From NCBI RefSeq assembly GCF_904849725.1, contig NC_058523.1, forward strand, positions 169,676,689 through 169,740,688: DNA of 64,000 nucleotides, read 5' to 3'. Positions within the stretch are counted from its first letter, which is position 1. Every line of letters begins with the position of its first letter. Source of the stretch: Hordeum vulgare subsp. vulgare. Its lineage: Eukaryota > Streptophyta > Magnoliopsida > Poales > Poaceae. The position numbers were made by a program, and so were the translations under genes. Shown piece after piece: positions 1 to 11,201 of the stretch. Below the pieces are notes generated by a model. The model did not search any database, was not told the origin of the DNA, and was given only the letters and a program-made list of their open reading frames with translations.

Positions 1-493
1 TATGCACCTTATTTTGCTTAGAACGACGGTAGCATTATGAGGTGATCTCTCACTAAAATTTCAAGATGAAATTGTGTTCTCCCCGACTGTGCACCGTTGC
101 TACAGTTCATCGTTTCGAGACACCACGTGATGATCGGGTGTGATAGACTCAACGTTCACATACAACGGGTGCAAAACAGTTGCGCACGCGGAACACTCGG
201 GTTAAGCTTGACGAGCCTAGCATGTGCAGACATGGCCTCGGAACACATGAGACCGAAAGGTCGATCATGAATCATATAGTTGATATGATTAGCATAGGGA
301 TGCTTACCACTGAAACTATACTCAACTCACGTGATGATCGGACTTGGGATAGTGTAAGTGGATCATGAACCACTCAAATGACTAGAGAGATGTACTTTTT
401 GAGTGGGAGTTTAGCATATAATTTGATTAAGTTGAACTCTAATTATCTTGAACATAGTCTAAGTCCACTTTGAATATATTTGTGTTGTAGATC
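1..493 (+). other. BARE untranslated leader of element 1
   Basis: No coding capacity. This is the internal 5' leader between the off-window 5' LTR and gag. It is closely related to the reverse-complement leaders of elements 2 (9947-11187) and 3 (13043-14294). It contains the 14-bp motif CACGTGATGATCGG twice (124-137 and 328-341). Such leaders carry dimerisation and packaging signals in LTR retroelements; assigning that role to this repeat is inference. Confidence 0.8.
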
Positions 494-3400
494 ATGGCTC
501 ACGCAAGTGTCATCCTGAATTTTAATACGTTCCTAGAGAAAGCTAAGTTGAAAGATGATGGAAGCAACTTTGTAGACTGGGCTCGTAATCTTAAGCTAAT
601 CTTACAAGCTGGAAAGAAGGATTATGTCCTTAATGCTGCGCTAGGAGATGAACCACCCGCTACGGCTGATCAGGATGTTAAGAACGCTTGGTTAGCACGT
701 AAGGAGGACTACTCAATAGTTCAATGTGCAGTCTTGTATGGCTTAGAACCGGGACTTCAACGTCGCTTTGAGCGTCATGGAGCATTTGAGATGTTCCAGG
801 AGTTGAAGTTTATCTTTCAGAAGAACGCCCGGATCGAGAGGTATGAGACCTCCGATAAATTCTATGCTTGCAAGATGGAGGAAAACTCGTCTGTCAGTGA
901 ACATGTGCTCAAAATGTCTGGGTACTCAAACCGTCTAGCTGAACTGGGGATTGAACTCCCGCAAGAAGCTATCACTGACAGAATCCTTCAATCACTGCCG
1001 CCAAGCTATAAAGGCTTTGTGTTGAACTACAACATGCAAGGGATGAACAAGTCTCCCGGCGAGTTGTTTGCGATGCTGAAACTCGCAGAGTCTGAACTCC
1101 GTAAAGAGCATCAAGTGTTGATGGTGAGCAAGACCACTAGTTTCAAGAGAAACGGCAAAGGCAAGAAGGGCAATTCGAAGAAGAGCGGCAAGCCTGTTGC
1201 CAATCCGCCGAAGAAACCCAAGGCTGGACCTAAGCCTGAAACAGAGTGCTTCTATTGCAAGAGTATGGGTCACTGGAAGCGCAATTGCCCCAAGTATCTG
1301 GCAGATAAGAAGGCGGGCAAAGAAAAATCAGGTATATTTGATATACATGTTATTGATGTGTACTTAACCGGCTCTCGTAGTAGTGCCTGGGTATTCGATA
1401 CCGGTTCTGTTGCTCACATTTGCAACTCGAAGCAGGAACTGCGGAATAGACGAAGGCTGGCGAAAGACGAAGTGACGATGCGCGTAGGAAACGGTTCCAA
1501 GGTTGATGCAATCGCCGTCGGCACAGTGTCACTTCAACTACCATCGGGATTAGTGATGAACTTAAATCATTGTTATTTAGTGCCTGCGTTGAGCATGAAC
1601 ATTATATCTGGATCTTGTTTATTGCGAGACGGTTACTCTTTTAAGTCTGAGAATAATGGTTGTTCTATTTCTATGAGTAACATCTTTTATGGTCATGCAC
1701 CGAATGTGAGAGGATTGTTCATATTGAATCTCGATAGCGATACACATATACATAACATTGAGACCAAAAGAGTTAGAGTAAACAATGATAGCGCCATATT
1801 TTTGTGGCACTGCCGCTTGGGTCATATTGGTGTAAAACGCATGAAGAAACTCCATGCTGATGGACTTTTGGAGTCACTTGACTTTGATTCACTTGACACG
1901 TGCGAACCATGCCTCATGGGCAAGATGACTAAGACTCCGTTCTCCGGAACGATGGAGCGTGCAAGTGACTTGTTGGAAATCATACATACCGATGTGTGTG
2001 GTCCAATGAGCGTGGAGGCACGCGGCGGATATCGTTATTTTCTCACCTTCACTGACGATTTAAGTAGATATGGTTATGTCTACTTGATGAAGCACAAGTC
2101 TGAAACATTTGAAAAGTTCAAGCAATTTCAGAGTGAAGTGGAAAATCATCGTAACAAGAAGATCAAGTTCCTACGGTCTGATCGTGGGGGTGAATATCTG
2201 AGTTTCGAGTTTGGTACTCACTTAAGACAATGTGGAATTGTTTCGCAGTTAACACCGTCTGGAACACCACAGCGTAATGGTGTGTCCGAACGTCGTAATC
2301 GTACTTTGTTAGAGATGGTGCGATCTATGATGTCTCTTACTGATTTGCCGTAATCATTTTGGGGTTATGCATTAGAAACAGCTGCATTCACTTTAAATAG
2401 GGCACCATCGAAATCCGTTGAGACGGCACCATACGAACTGTGGTATGGCAAAAGGCCAAAGTTGTCGTTTCTTAAAGTTTGGGGATGTGATGCTTATGTC
2501 AAAAAGCTTCAGCCTGAAAAGCTGGAACCCAAAGCGGAAAAGTGCGTCTTCATAGGTTACCCAAAAGAGACAGTTGGGTACACCTTCTATCTCAAATCCG
2601 AGGGCAAAGTGTTTGTTGCTAAGAACGGAACTTTTCTCGAGAAGGAGTTTCTCTCGAGAGAATTGAGTGGGAGGCAGATAGAACTTGACGAGGTTGTCGA
2701 ACCTCTCATCCCTCTGGATGGTGGCGCAGGGCAAGGGGAAACCTCTGTCGTTGCGACGCCGGTTGAGGAGGAAGTTAATGATGATGATCATGAAACTCCA
2801 GTTCAAGTTTCTGTTGAACCACGCAGGTCGACGAGATCACGCGCTGCTCCAGAGTGGTACTGTAATCCCGTCTTATCAATCATGTTGTTAGACAACAATG
2901 AACCTGAAAATTATGAAGAAGCAATGGTGGGCCCAGATTCCAACAAATGGCTAGAAGCCATGAAATCCGAGATAGGATCCATGTATGAGAACAAAGTGTG
3001 GACTTTGGAGATACTACCTGAGGGTCGCAAGGCTATTCAGAACAAATGGATCTTTAAGAAGAAGACGGACGCTGACGGTAATGTGACCGTTTATAAAGCT
3101 CGACTTGTGGCAAAGGGTTTTTCACAAGTTCCAGGAGTTGACTATGATGAGACTTTCTCACCCGTAGCGATGCTTAAGTCCGTCAGAATCATGTTAGCAA
3201 TAGCTGCATTTTTCGATTATGAAATCTGGCAGATGGATGTCAAAACGGTGTTCCTTAACGGTTTCCTTAAGGAAGAGTTGTATATGATGCAACCCGAAGG
3301 TTTTGTCGATCCTAAAAATGCTGACAAGGTGTGCAAGCTCCAGCGATCCATTTATGGACTGGTGCAAGCATCTCGGAGTTGGAACAAACGCTTTGATGAG

Positions 3401-4474
3401 GTGATCAAAGCATTTGGGTTTATACAAGTGGTTGGAGAATCTTGTATTTACAAGAAGGTGAGTGGGAGCTCTGTGGCGTTTCTAATATTATATGTGGATG
3501 ACATATTACTGATTGGAAACAACATAGAGCTTTTGGAGAGCATAAAAGGTTACTTGAATAAAAGTTTCTCTATGAAGGACCTAGGAGAAGCTGCTTACAT
3601 ACTAGGCATTAAGATCTATAGGGATAGATCAAAACGCCTGATAGGACTTTCACAAAGCACATACCTTGATAAAGTTTTGAAGAGGTTCAAAATGGAACAG
3701 TCCAAGAAAGGGTTCTTGCCAGTGTTACAAGGTACGAGATTGAGTAAGACTCAGTGCCCAGCAACTGATGAAGATAGAGAGCATATGCGCTCCGTCCCCT
3801 ATGCTTCGGCCATAGGTTCTATCATGTATGCAATGCTGTGCACTAGACCGGATGTTAGCCTGGCCATAAGTATGGCAGGTAGGTTCCAGAGTAATCCAGG
3901 AGTGGATCACTGGACGGCGGTCAAGAATATCCTAAAGTACCTGAAAAGGACTAAGGAGATGTTTCTCGTGTATGGAGGTGACGAAGAGCTCGCCGTAAAA
4001 GGTTACGTCGATGCAAGCTTTGACACAGATCCGGACGACTCTAAGTCGCAAACCGGATACGTATTTATTCTTAATGGGGGTGCAGTAAGCTGGTGCAGTT
4101 CCAAGCAAAGCGTCATAGCAGATTCTACATGTGAAGCTGAGTACATGGCTGCCTCGGAGGCGGCTAAGGAGGGTGTCTGGATGAAGCAGTTCATGACGGA
4201 TCTTGGAGTGGTGCCAAGTGCACTGGATCCAATAACCTTGTTCTGTGACAACACTGGTGCCATTGCCTTAGCGAAGGAACCAAGGTTTCACAAGAAGACC
4301 AGACACATCAAACGACGCTTCAACCTCATCCGCGACTACGTCGAGGAGGAGGACGTAAATATATGCAAAGTGCACACGGATCTGAATGTAGCAGACCCGC
4401 TGACTAAACCTCTTCCACGGCCAAAACATGATCGACACCAGAACTGTATGGGTGTTAGATTTATTACAATGTAA
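494..4474 (+). pseudogene. BARE-type gag-pol polyprotein with one in-frame stop (codon 620)
   Basis: A single reading frame of 1,327 codons starts at the ATG after TGTTGTAGATC. Gag ends in a CCHC zinc knuckle (codons about 252-265, CFYCKSMGHWKRNC). The aspartic protease has its DTG at codons 302-304. Integrase shows the His/Cys zinc region (LWHCRLGH ... CEPCLMGK) and the DDE core (HTDVCG, SDRGGEY, GVSERRN). Reverse transcriptase has YVDD at codons 1000-1003 (3491-3502), and RNase H has GYVDASF. The only break is TAA at 2351-2353, between integrase and RT; the same site in element 2 reads L (DLPLSFWGY), so one or two base changes made it. All catalytic motifs I checked are present. The product would be a truncated Gag-PR-IN; RT and RNase H are downstream of the stop. 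I infer a recent loss of function. Confidence 0.93.
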
Positions 4475-4510
4475 TTCACATGGTGATGTGAGGGCTAGAT
4501 TATTGACTCT

Positions 4511-4526
4511 AGTGCAAGTGGGAGAC
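4511..4526 (+). other. Polypurine tract of element 1
   Basis: The purine-rich stretch GCAAGTGGGAGAC directly abuts the TGTTGG start of the 3' LTR, the expected place for plus-strand DNA priming. Confidence 0.8.
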
Positions 4527-6355
4527 TGTTGGAATTATGCCCTAGAGGCAATAATAAATGTATAGTTATTATTATAATTCCTGTATCAAGATAATGGTTT
4601 ATTATCCATGCTATAATTGTATTGAATGAAGACTCATTTACATGTGTGGATACATAGACAAAACATCGTCCCTAGCATGCCTCTAGTTGGCTAGCCAGTT
4701 GATCGATGATAGTCAGTGTCTTCTGATTATGAACAAGGTGTTGTTGCTTGATAACTGGATCACGTCATTGGGAGAATCACATGATGGACTAGACCCAAAC
4801 TAATAGACGTAGCATGTTGATCGTGTCATTTTGTTGCTACTGTTTTCTGCGTGTCAAGTATTTATTCCTATGACCATGAGATCATATAACTCACTGACAC
4901 CGGAGGAATGCTTTGTGTGTATCAAACGTCGCAACGTAACTGGGTGACTATAAAGATGCTCTACAGGTATCTCCGAAGGTGTTAGTTGGGTTAGTATGGA
5001 TCAAGACTGGGATTTGTCACTCCGTATGACGGAGAGGTATCTCGGGGCCCACTCGGTAATACAACATCACACACAAGCCTTGCAAGCAATGTAACTTAGT
5101 GTAAGTTGCGGGATCTTGTATTACGGAACGAGTAAAGAGACTTGCCGGTAAACGAGATTGAAATAGGTATACGGATACTGACGATCGAATCTCGGGCAAG
5201 TAACATACCGAAGGACAAAGGGAATGACATACGGGATTATACGAATCCTTGGCACTGAGGTTCAAACGATAAGATCTTCGTAGAATATGTAGGATCCAAT
5301 ATGGGCATCCAGGTCCCGCTATTGGATATTGGCCGAGGAGTCTCTCGGGTCATGTCTACATAGTTCTCAAACCCGCAGGGTCTGCACACTTAAGGTTCGA
5401 CGTTGTTTTATGCGTATTTGAGTTATATGGTTGGTTACCGAATGTTGTTCGGAGTCCCGGATGAGATCACGGACTTCACGAGGGTTTCCGGAATGGTCCG
5501 GAAACGAAGATTGATATATAGGATGACCTCATTTGATTACCGGAAGGTTTTCGGAGTTACCGGGAATGTACCGGGAATGACGAATGGGTTCCGGGAGTTC
5601 ACCGGGGGGGGGGGGGCAACCCACCCCGGGGAAGCCCATAGGCTTTGGGGAGACACACCAGCCCTTAGTGGGCTGGTGGGACAGCCCCAAAGGGGCCTAT
5701 GCGCTAAGAGAAAGAAAATCAAAGGAAAAGAAAAAAAAAAGAGGGAAGAAGTGGGAAGGGAGGGGGACTCCTCCCACCAAACCAAGTCCAACTCGGTTTG
5801 GGGGGGGAGTCCTCCCCCCCTTGGCTCGGCCGACCCCTTGGGAGTCCCTTGGACCCCAAGGCAAGGTCCCCCTCCCTCCTCCTATATATATGGGGATTTT
5901 AGGGCAGATTTGAGACGACTTTCTCACGGCTGCCCGACCACATACCTCCATAGTTTTTCCTCTAGATCGCGTTTCTGCGGAGCTCGGGCGGAGCCCTGCT
6001 GAGACGAGATCATCACCAACCTCCGGAGCGCCGTCACGCTGCCGGAGAAATCGTCTACCTCTCCGTCTCTCTTGCTGGATCAAGAAGGCCGAGATCATCG
6101 TCGAGCTGTACGTGTGCTGAACGCGGAGGTGCCGTCCGTTCGGTACTAGATCGTGGGACTAATCGCGGGATTGTTCGCGGGGCGGATCGAGGGACGTGAG
6201 GACGTTCCACTACATCAACCGCGTTCTCTAACGCTTCTGCTGTTCGATCTACAAGGGTACGTAGATCACTCATCCCCTCTCGTAGATGGACATCACCATG
6301 ATAGGTCTTCGTGCGCGTAGGAAAATTTTTGTTTCCCATGCGACGTTCCCCAACA
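4527..6355 (+). repeat. 3' LTR of BARE element 1 (1,829 bp)
   Basis: It begins TGTTGGAATTATGCC and ends CGACGTTCCCCAACA, with terminal inverted TGTTGG/CCAACA. It is homologous along its length to the minus-strand LTRs of elements 2 and 3. It contains a run of 13-14 G near 5603-5616 and a GA-rich stretch at about 5700-5765. Open frames inside it (for example 5403-6002) are by-products of base composition, not genes. Confidence 0.95.
5880..5893 (+). promoter_or_regulatory. LTR TATA box
   Basis: CTATATATATGG lies about 470 bp before the LTR end, in the place where BARE LTRs carry promoter TATA boxes. Matching boxes occur on the minus strand in element 2 (11619-11630) and element 3 (14793-14802). 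Confidence 0.6.
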
Positions 6356-6360
6356 CTCAC

Positions 6361-9300
6361 TGCCCCACCATTCAACACATATACGTATCCGGTCTGTGAC
6401 TTAGAGTCATCTGGATCTATGTCGAAGCTAGCGTTGACGTAACCCTTTACGACGAGCTCTTCGTCACCTCCATAAACGAGAAACATTTCCTTAGTCCTTT
6501 TCAGGTACTTAAGGATATTCTTGACCGCTGTCCGGTGTTCCGTACCGGGATTACTTTGGTACCTCCCTACCAAACTTACGGCAAGGTTTATATCAGGTCT
6601 GGTACACAGCATGGCATACTATAGAGAGCCCACGGCTGAAGCGTAGGGGACAGAATTCATCTTCTCTCTATCTGCTGCCGTGGTCGGCGACTGAGTCTTA
6701 CTCAATCTCATACCTTGCAAAACTGGCAAGAACCCTTTCTTTGAGTTTTCCATATTGAACTTCTTCAATATCTTGTCAAGGTATGTACTTTGCGAAAGAC
6801 CTATGAGGCGTCTCGATCTATCTCTATAGATCTTGATGCCTAATATGTATGCAGGTTCTCCAAGGTCCTTCATTGAAAAACTCTTGTTCAAATAGGCCTT
6901 TATGCTCTCCAGCATCTCTATATTATTCCCCATCAATAATATGTCATCCACATACAGTATGAGGAAAGCTACAGAGCTCCCACTCACTTTCTTGTACAGA
7001 CAGGCTTCTCCGTAAACCTGTATGAACCCAAACGCTTTAATCACCTCATTAAAGCGAATGTTCCAACTCCGAGATGCTTGCACCAGCCCATAGATGGAGC
7101 GCTGGAGCTTGCACACTTTGTTAGCACCCTTAGGGTCGACAAAACCTTCTGGTTGCATCATATACAACTCTTCTTTAAGGTTCCCGTTAAGGAATGATGT
7201 TTTGACGTCCATTTGCCAAATTTCATAATCATAAAAGGCGGCAATTGCTAACATGATTCGGACTGATTTCAGCTTCGCTACGGGAGAGAAAGTCTCTTCG
7301 TAGTCAACTCCTTGAATTTGTCAAAAACCCTTTGCGACAAGTCGAGCTTTGTAAACGGTTACATTACCGTTTGCATCAGTCTTCTTCTTGAAGATCCATT
7401 TATTTTCTATGGCTCGCCGGTCATCGGGCAAGTCCACCAAAGTCCATACTTTGTTCTCATACATGGATCATATCTCGGAATTCATAGCCTCAAGCCATTT
7501 GTTGGAATCCGGGCCCGCCATCGCTTCTTCGTAGTTCGAAGGTTCACCGTTGTCTAACAACATGATTTCCATCACAGGGTTGCCGTACCACTCTGGTGCG
7601 GAGCGTGCCCTTGTGGACCTTCGCGGTTCAGTAGTAACTTGATCTGAAGCTTCATGATCATCATCATTAACTTCCTCTTCAGTCGGTGTAGGCGCCATAG
7701 GAACAGCTTCCCGCGCTGCGCTACTATCCTATTCGAGAGGGGGTGTAATTACCTCATCAAGTTCTACCTTCCTCCCACTTACTTCTTTCGAGAGAAACTC
7801 TTTCTCTAGAAAGGATCCGTTCTTGGCAACAAAGGTTTTACCTTCGGATCTAAGATAGAAGGTATACCCAATAGTTTCGTTAGGGTATCCTATGAATACG
7901 CATTTCTCCGCTTTGGGTTCGAGCTTTTCTGGTTGAAATTTCTTCACGTAAGCATCGCAGCCCCAAACTTTAAGAAACGACAACTTAGGTTTCTTGCCAA
8001 ACCATAGTTCATACGGTGTCGTCTCAACGGATTTAGACGGTGCCCTATTTAAAGTGAATGCTGCAGTTTCTAATGCGTATCCCCAAAATGATAGCGGTAG
8101 GTCGGTAAGAGACATCATAGATCGTACCATATCTAATAAAGTGCGATTACGACGTTCAGACACTCCGTTGCGCTGCGGTGTGCTAGGCGGCGTCAATTGT
8201 GAAACGATTCCACAATTCCTTAGGTGTGTGCCAAACTCGTGACTCAAATATTCTCCTCCACGATCAGATCGTAGACATTTAATTTTTCTGTCACGTTGAT
8301 TCTCAACCTCACTCTGAAATTCCTTGAACTTTTCAAACGTCTCAGATTTGTGCTTCATCAAGTAGATATACCCATACCTACTCAAATCATCGGTGAGAGT
8401 GAGAACATAACGATAACCACCGCGAGCTTCAACGTTCATTGGACCACACACATCAGTATGTATTATTTCCAATAAGTCGGTTGCTCTCTCCATTATTCCT
8501 GAGAATGGAGTCTTAGTCATCTTGCCCATGAGGCACGGTTCGCATGTGTCAAATGATTCAAAGTCAAGAGACTCTAATAGTCCATCAGTATGGAGCTTCT
8601 TTAACGCCGATATGACCAAGGCGGCAGTGCCACAAGTATGTGGGACTATCATTATCAACTTTGCATCTTTTGGTACTCACACTATGAATATGTGTAACAT
8701 CACGATCGAGATTCATCAAGAATAAACCATTCACCAGCGGAGCATGACCATAAAACATATTACTCATATAAATAGAACAACCATTATTCTCTGACTTAAA
8801 TGAGTAGCCGTCTCGCATTAAGCAAGACCCTGATACAATGTTCATGCTTAAAGCTGGTACTAAATAACAATTATTAAGGTTTAAAACTAATCCCGATGGT
8901 ACATGTAGAGGTAGCGTGCCGACGGCGATCACATCGACCTTTGAACCATTCCCGACGCGCATCGTCACCTCGTCCTTGGCCAGTCTCCGCTTATTCCGCA
9001 GTTCTTGCTTTGAGTTGCAAATGTGAGCAACAGTACCGGTATCAAATACCCAGGAGCTACTACGAGCGCTGGTAAGGTACACATCAATAACATGTATATC
9101 ACATATACCTTTAACGTTGTCGGCCTTCTTGTCCGCTAAGTATTTGGGGCAGTTCCGCTTCCAGTGACCCTTTCCCTTGCAATAGAAGCACTCAGTCTCA
9201 GGCTTGGGTCCGTTCTTTTTCTTCTTCCCAGCATCTGGCTTACCGGGCGCGGCAACAGCTTTGCCGTCTTTCTTGAAGTTCTTCTTACCCTTGCCTTTCT

Positions 9301-9946
9301 TGAAACTAGTGGTCTTGTTGACCATCAAGACTTGATGCTCTTTCTTGATTTCTACTTCTGCAGACTTGAGCATCGAGTACAACTCGGGAATGGCCTTCTC
9401 CATCCCTTGCATGTTGTATTTAAGCACAAAGCCTTTGTATCTTGGTGGGAGAGACTGGAGGATTCTGTCAATTATAGCATCATCCGGAAGTTCGACTCCA
9501 AGTGAAGTCAGACGACCGTGTAACCCAGACATTTTGAGTATGTGCTCACTGACAGAACTGTTCTCCTCCATCTTACAGCTAAAGAACTTGTCGAAGACTT
9601 CATATCTCTCGACACGGGCATGAGCTTGAAAAACTAGCTTCAGCTCCTGGAACATCTCATATGCCCCGTGTTGCTCAAAATGCCTTTGGAGCCCCGTTTC
9701 TAAACTGTATAACATGCCACACCTAACCAGAGAGTAGTCATCACTCCTCGTTTGCCAGACGTTCAGAATGTCCTGGGCTGCTGTGGGAGCGGGAGGGTTA
9801 CCTAGCGGCGCATTAAGGACATAAGCCTTTTTAGCTGCTTCAAGGATGAGCTTCAAGTTGCGAACCCAGTCCGCATAGTTGCTACCATCATCTTTCAGCT
9901 TGTTTTTCTCTAGGAATGCGTTGAAATTGAGGTTGACGTTGGACAT
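6361..9946 (-). pseudogene. BARE-type gag-pol, frameshifted, with several stops and the 3' end cut off
   Basis: The start codon is at 9946-9944. Gag and protease (zinc knuckle CFYCKGKGHWKRNC, protease FDTGTVAHIC) are open to about 8590. A small deletion after LGHIGVK then shifts the frame. Integrase, RT and RNase H continue from 8658 in one frame, broken by stops at 7729-7731, 7468-7470, 7321-7323 and 6619-6621. RT keeps YVDD (ILYVDDILLMG). In RNase H the conserved GYVDASF reads GYVNASF, a D-to-N change at a probable metal-binding residue. Coding ends at GGAVS, where element 1 inserted; the apparent fusion into LTR sequence (down to 6055) is an artefact of that junction. The gene cannot be functional. 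Confidence 0.92.
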
Positions 9947-11187
9947 CTACAATATTTATAAAGACAACTTTTAGACTAAGTTCATGACAATTAAGTTCAT
10001 TTAATCAAATTAAGTATGAACTCCCACTTAAATCGACATCCCTCTAGTCATCTAAGTGATACATGATCCATGTTGACTAACCCGTGTCCGATCATCACGT
10101 GAGACGGACTAGTCACCATGGTGAGCAACTTCACGCTGATCGTATTCAACCATATGACTCATGTTCGACCTTTCGGTCTCTTGTATTCGAGGTCATCTAT
10201 GTACATGCTAATCTCGTCGAGTCAACCTAGGTGTTTCGCGTGTGTAAATCTGGCTTACACCCGTTGTATGCGAACGTTAGAATCTATCACACCCGATCAT
10301 CACGTGGTGCTTCGAGACAACGAACCTTCGCAACGGTGCACACATAGGGGAATACGTTCTCGAAATTTTAAGAGGTATCATCTTATTATGCTACCGTCGT
10401 TCTAAGCAATAAGATGTAAAACATGATAAACATCACAATGCAATCATATAGTGACATGATATGGCCATTATCATCTTTGCTCTTTCGATCTCCATCTTCA
10501 GGCATCACATGATCATCATCGTCACCGGCGTGACACCATGATCTCCATCATCGTGTCTTCGTGAAGTCGTCACGCCAACTACTACTATCACTACTACTAT
10601 AGCTAACCGGTAGCAATGAAGTAAAAGTAGTAAGCACATGGCGTTGCATCTCATACAATAAATTAAGACAACTCCTATGGCTCCTGCCGGTTGTCATACT
10701 CATCGACATGCAAGTCGTGAAACCTATTACAATAACATGATCATCTCATACATCATACATGCAACATCACAACTTTGGCCATATCACATCACATGTCAAA
10801 CCCTGCAAAAACAAGTTAGACGTCCTCTAATAGTTGTTGCAAGTTTTACGTGGCTGATTTGGGTTTCTAGCAAGAATGCCTTCTTACCTACGTGACAGCC
10901 ACAATGATGATATGCCAAAGCTATTTACCCTTCATAAGGACCCTTTTCATCAAATCCAATCCGACTAGAGTAGGAGAGACAGACACCCACTAGCCACCTT
11001 TATGCACGATGTGCATGTCTGTCGGTGGAACCAGTCTCACGTAAGTGTACGTGTAAAGTCGGTCCGGGCCGCTTCATCCCACAATACCGCCGGAAAAGAA
11101 TAAGACTAGTAGCGGCAAGCAATTGACAAATCATCGCCCACAACTTTTGTGTTCTACTCGTGCATAGAATCTACGCATAGAAAACCT
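9947..11187 (-). other. Leader of BARE element 2
   Basis: Non-coding 5' leader, homologous to 1-493 in reverse complement near gag. The 14-bp motif CCGATCATCACGTG (reverse complement of the element 1 repeat) occurs at 10088-10101 and 10293-10306. Short open frames here have no recognisable product. Confidence 0.75.
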
Positions 11188-11200
11188 GGCTCGGATGCCA
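11188..11200 (-). other. Primer binding site of element 2 (initiator Met tRNA type)
   Basis: On the minus strand TGGCATCCGAGCC lies one base inside the LTR. It differs by two bases from the usual plant copia site TGGTATCAGAGCC, complementary to the 3' end of initiator tRNA-Met. Confidence 0.7.
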
Positions 11201-11201
11201 C

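Larger units (their letters stand above)
1..6355 (+). mobile_element. BARE-1-type Ty1/copia LTR retrotransposon (element 1); 5' LTR lies left of window
   Basis: The window opens inside the untranslated leader of this element. The visible order is leader (1-493), gag-pol (494-4474), polypurine tract (about 4511-4526) and 3' LTR (4527-6355). Domain order protease-integrase-RT-RNase H defines the copia superfamily. The LTR ends (TGTTGG...CCAACA) and the 1,829-bp length point to the BARE-1/WIS/Angela clade; the family name rests on recall of LTR and gag sequence. It sits in opposite orientation inside the pol gene of element 2: base 6356 resumes the minus-strand RNase H coding sequence. The right-hand target-site copy is ctcac at 6356-6360; the left copy is outside the window. 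It is the youngest layer of the left nest, since nothing is inserted in its visible part. Confidence 0.93.

Noticed and set aside
180..368. Short frame in the BARE leader
   Set aside because: Non-coding leader; the frame is not kept in elements 2 and 3.
5403..6002. 200-codon open frame and others inside the BARE LTR
   Set aside because: Low-complexity GC/GA-rich LTR sequence; frames overlap on both strands and cross the promoter. No domain.
6055..6360. Apparent fusion of copia RNase H with a novel C terminus
   Set aside because: The reading frame simply runs from element 2 into the LTR of element 1 across the insertion junction.
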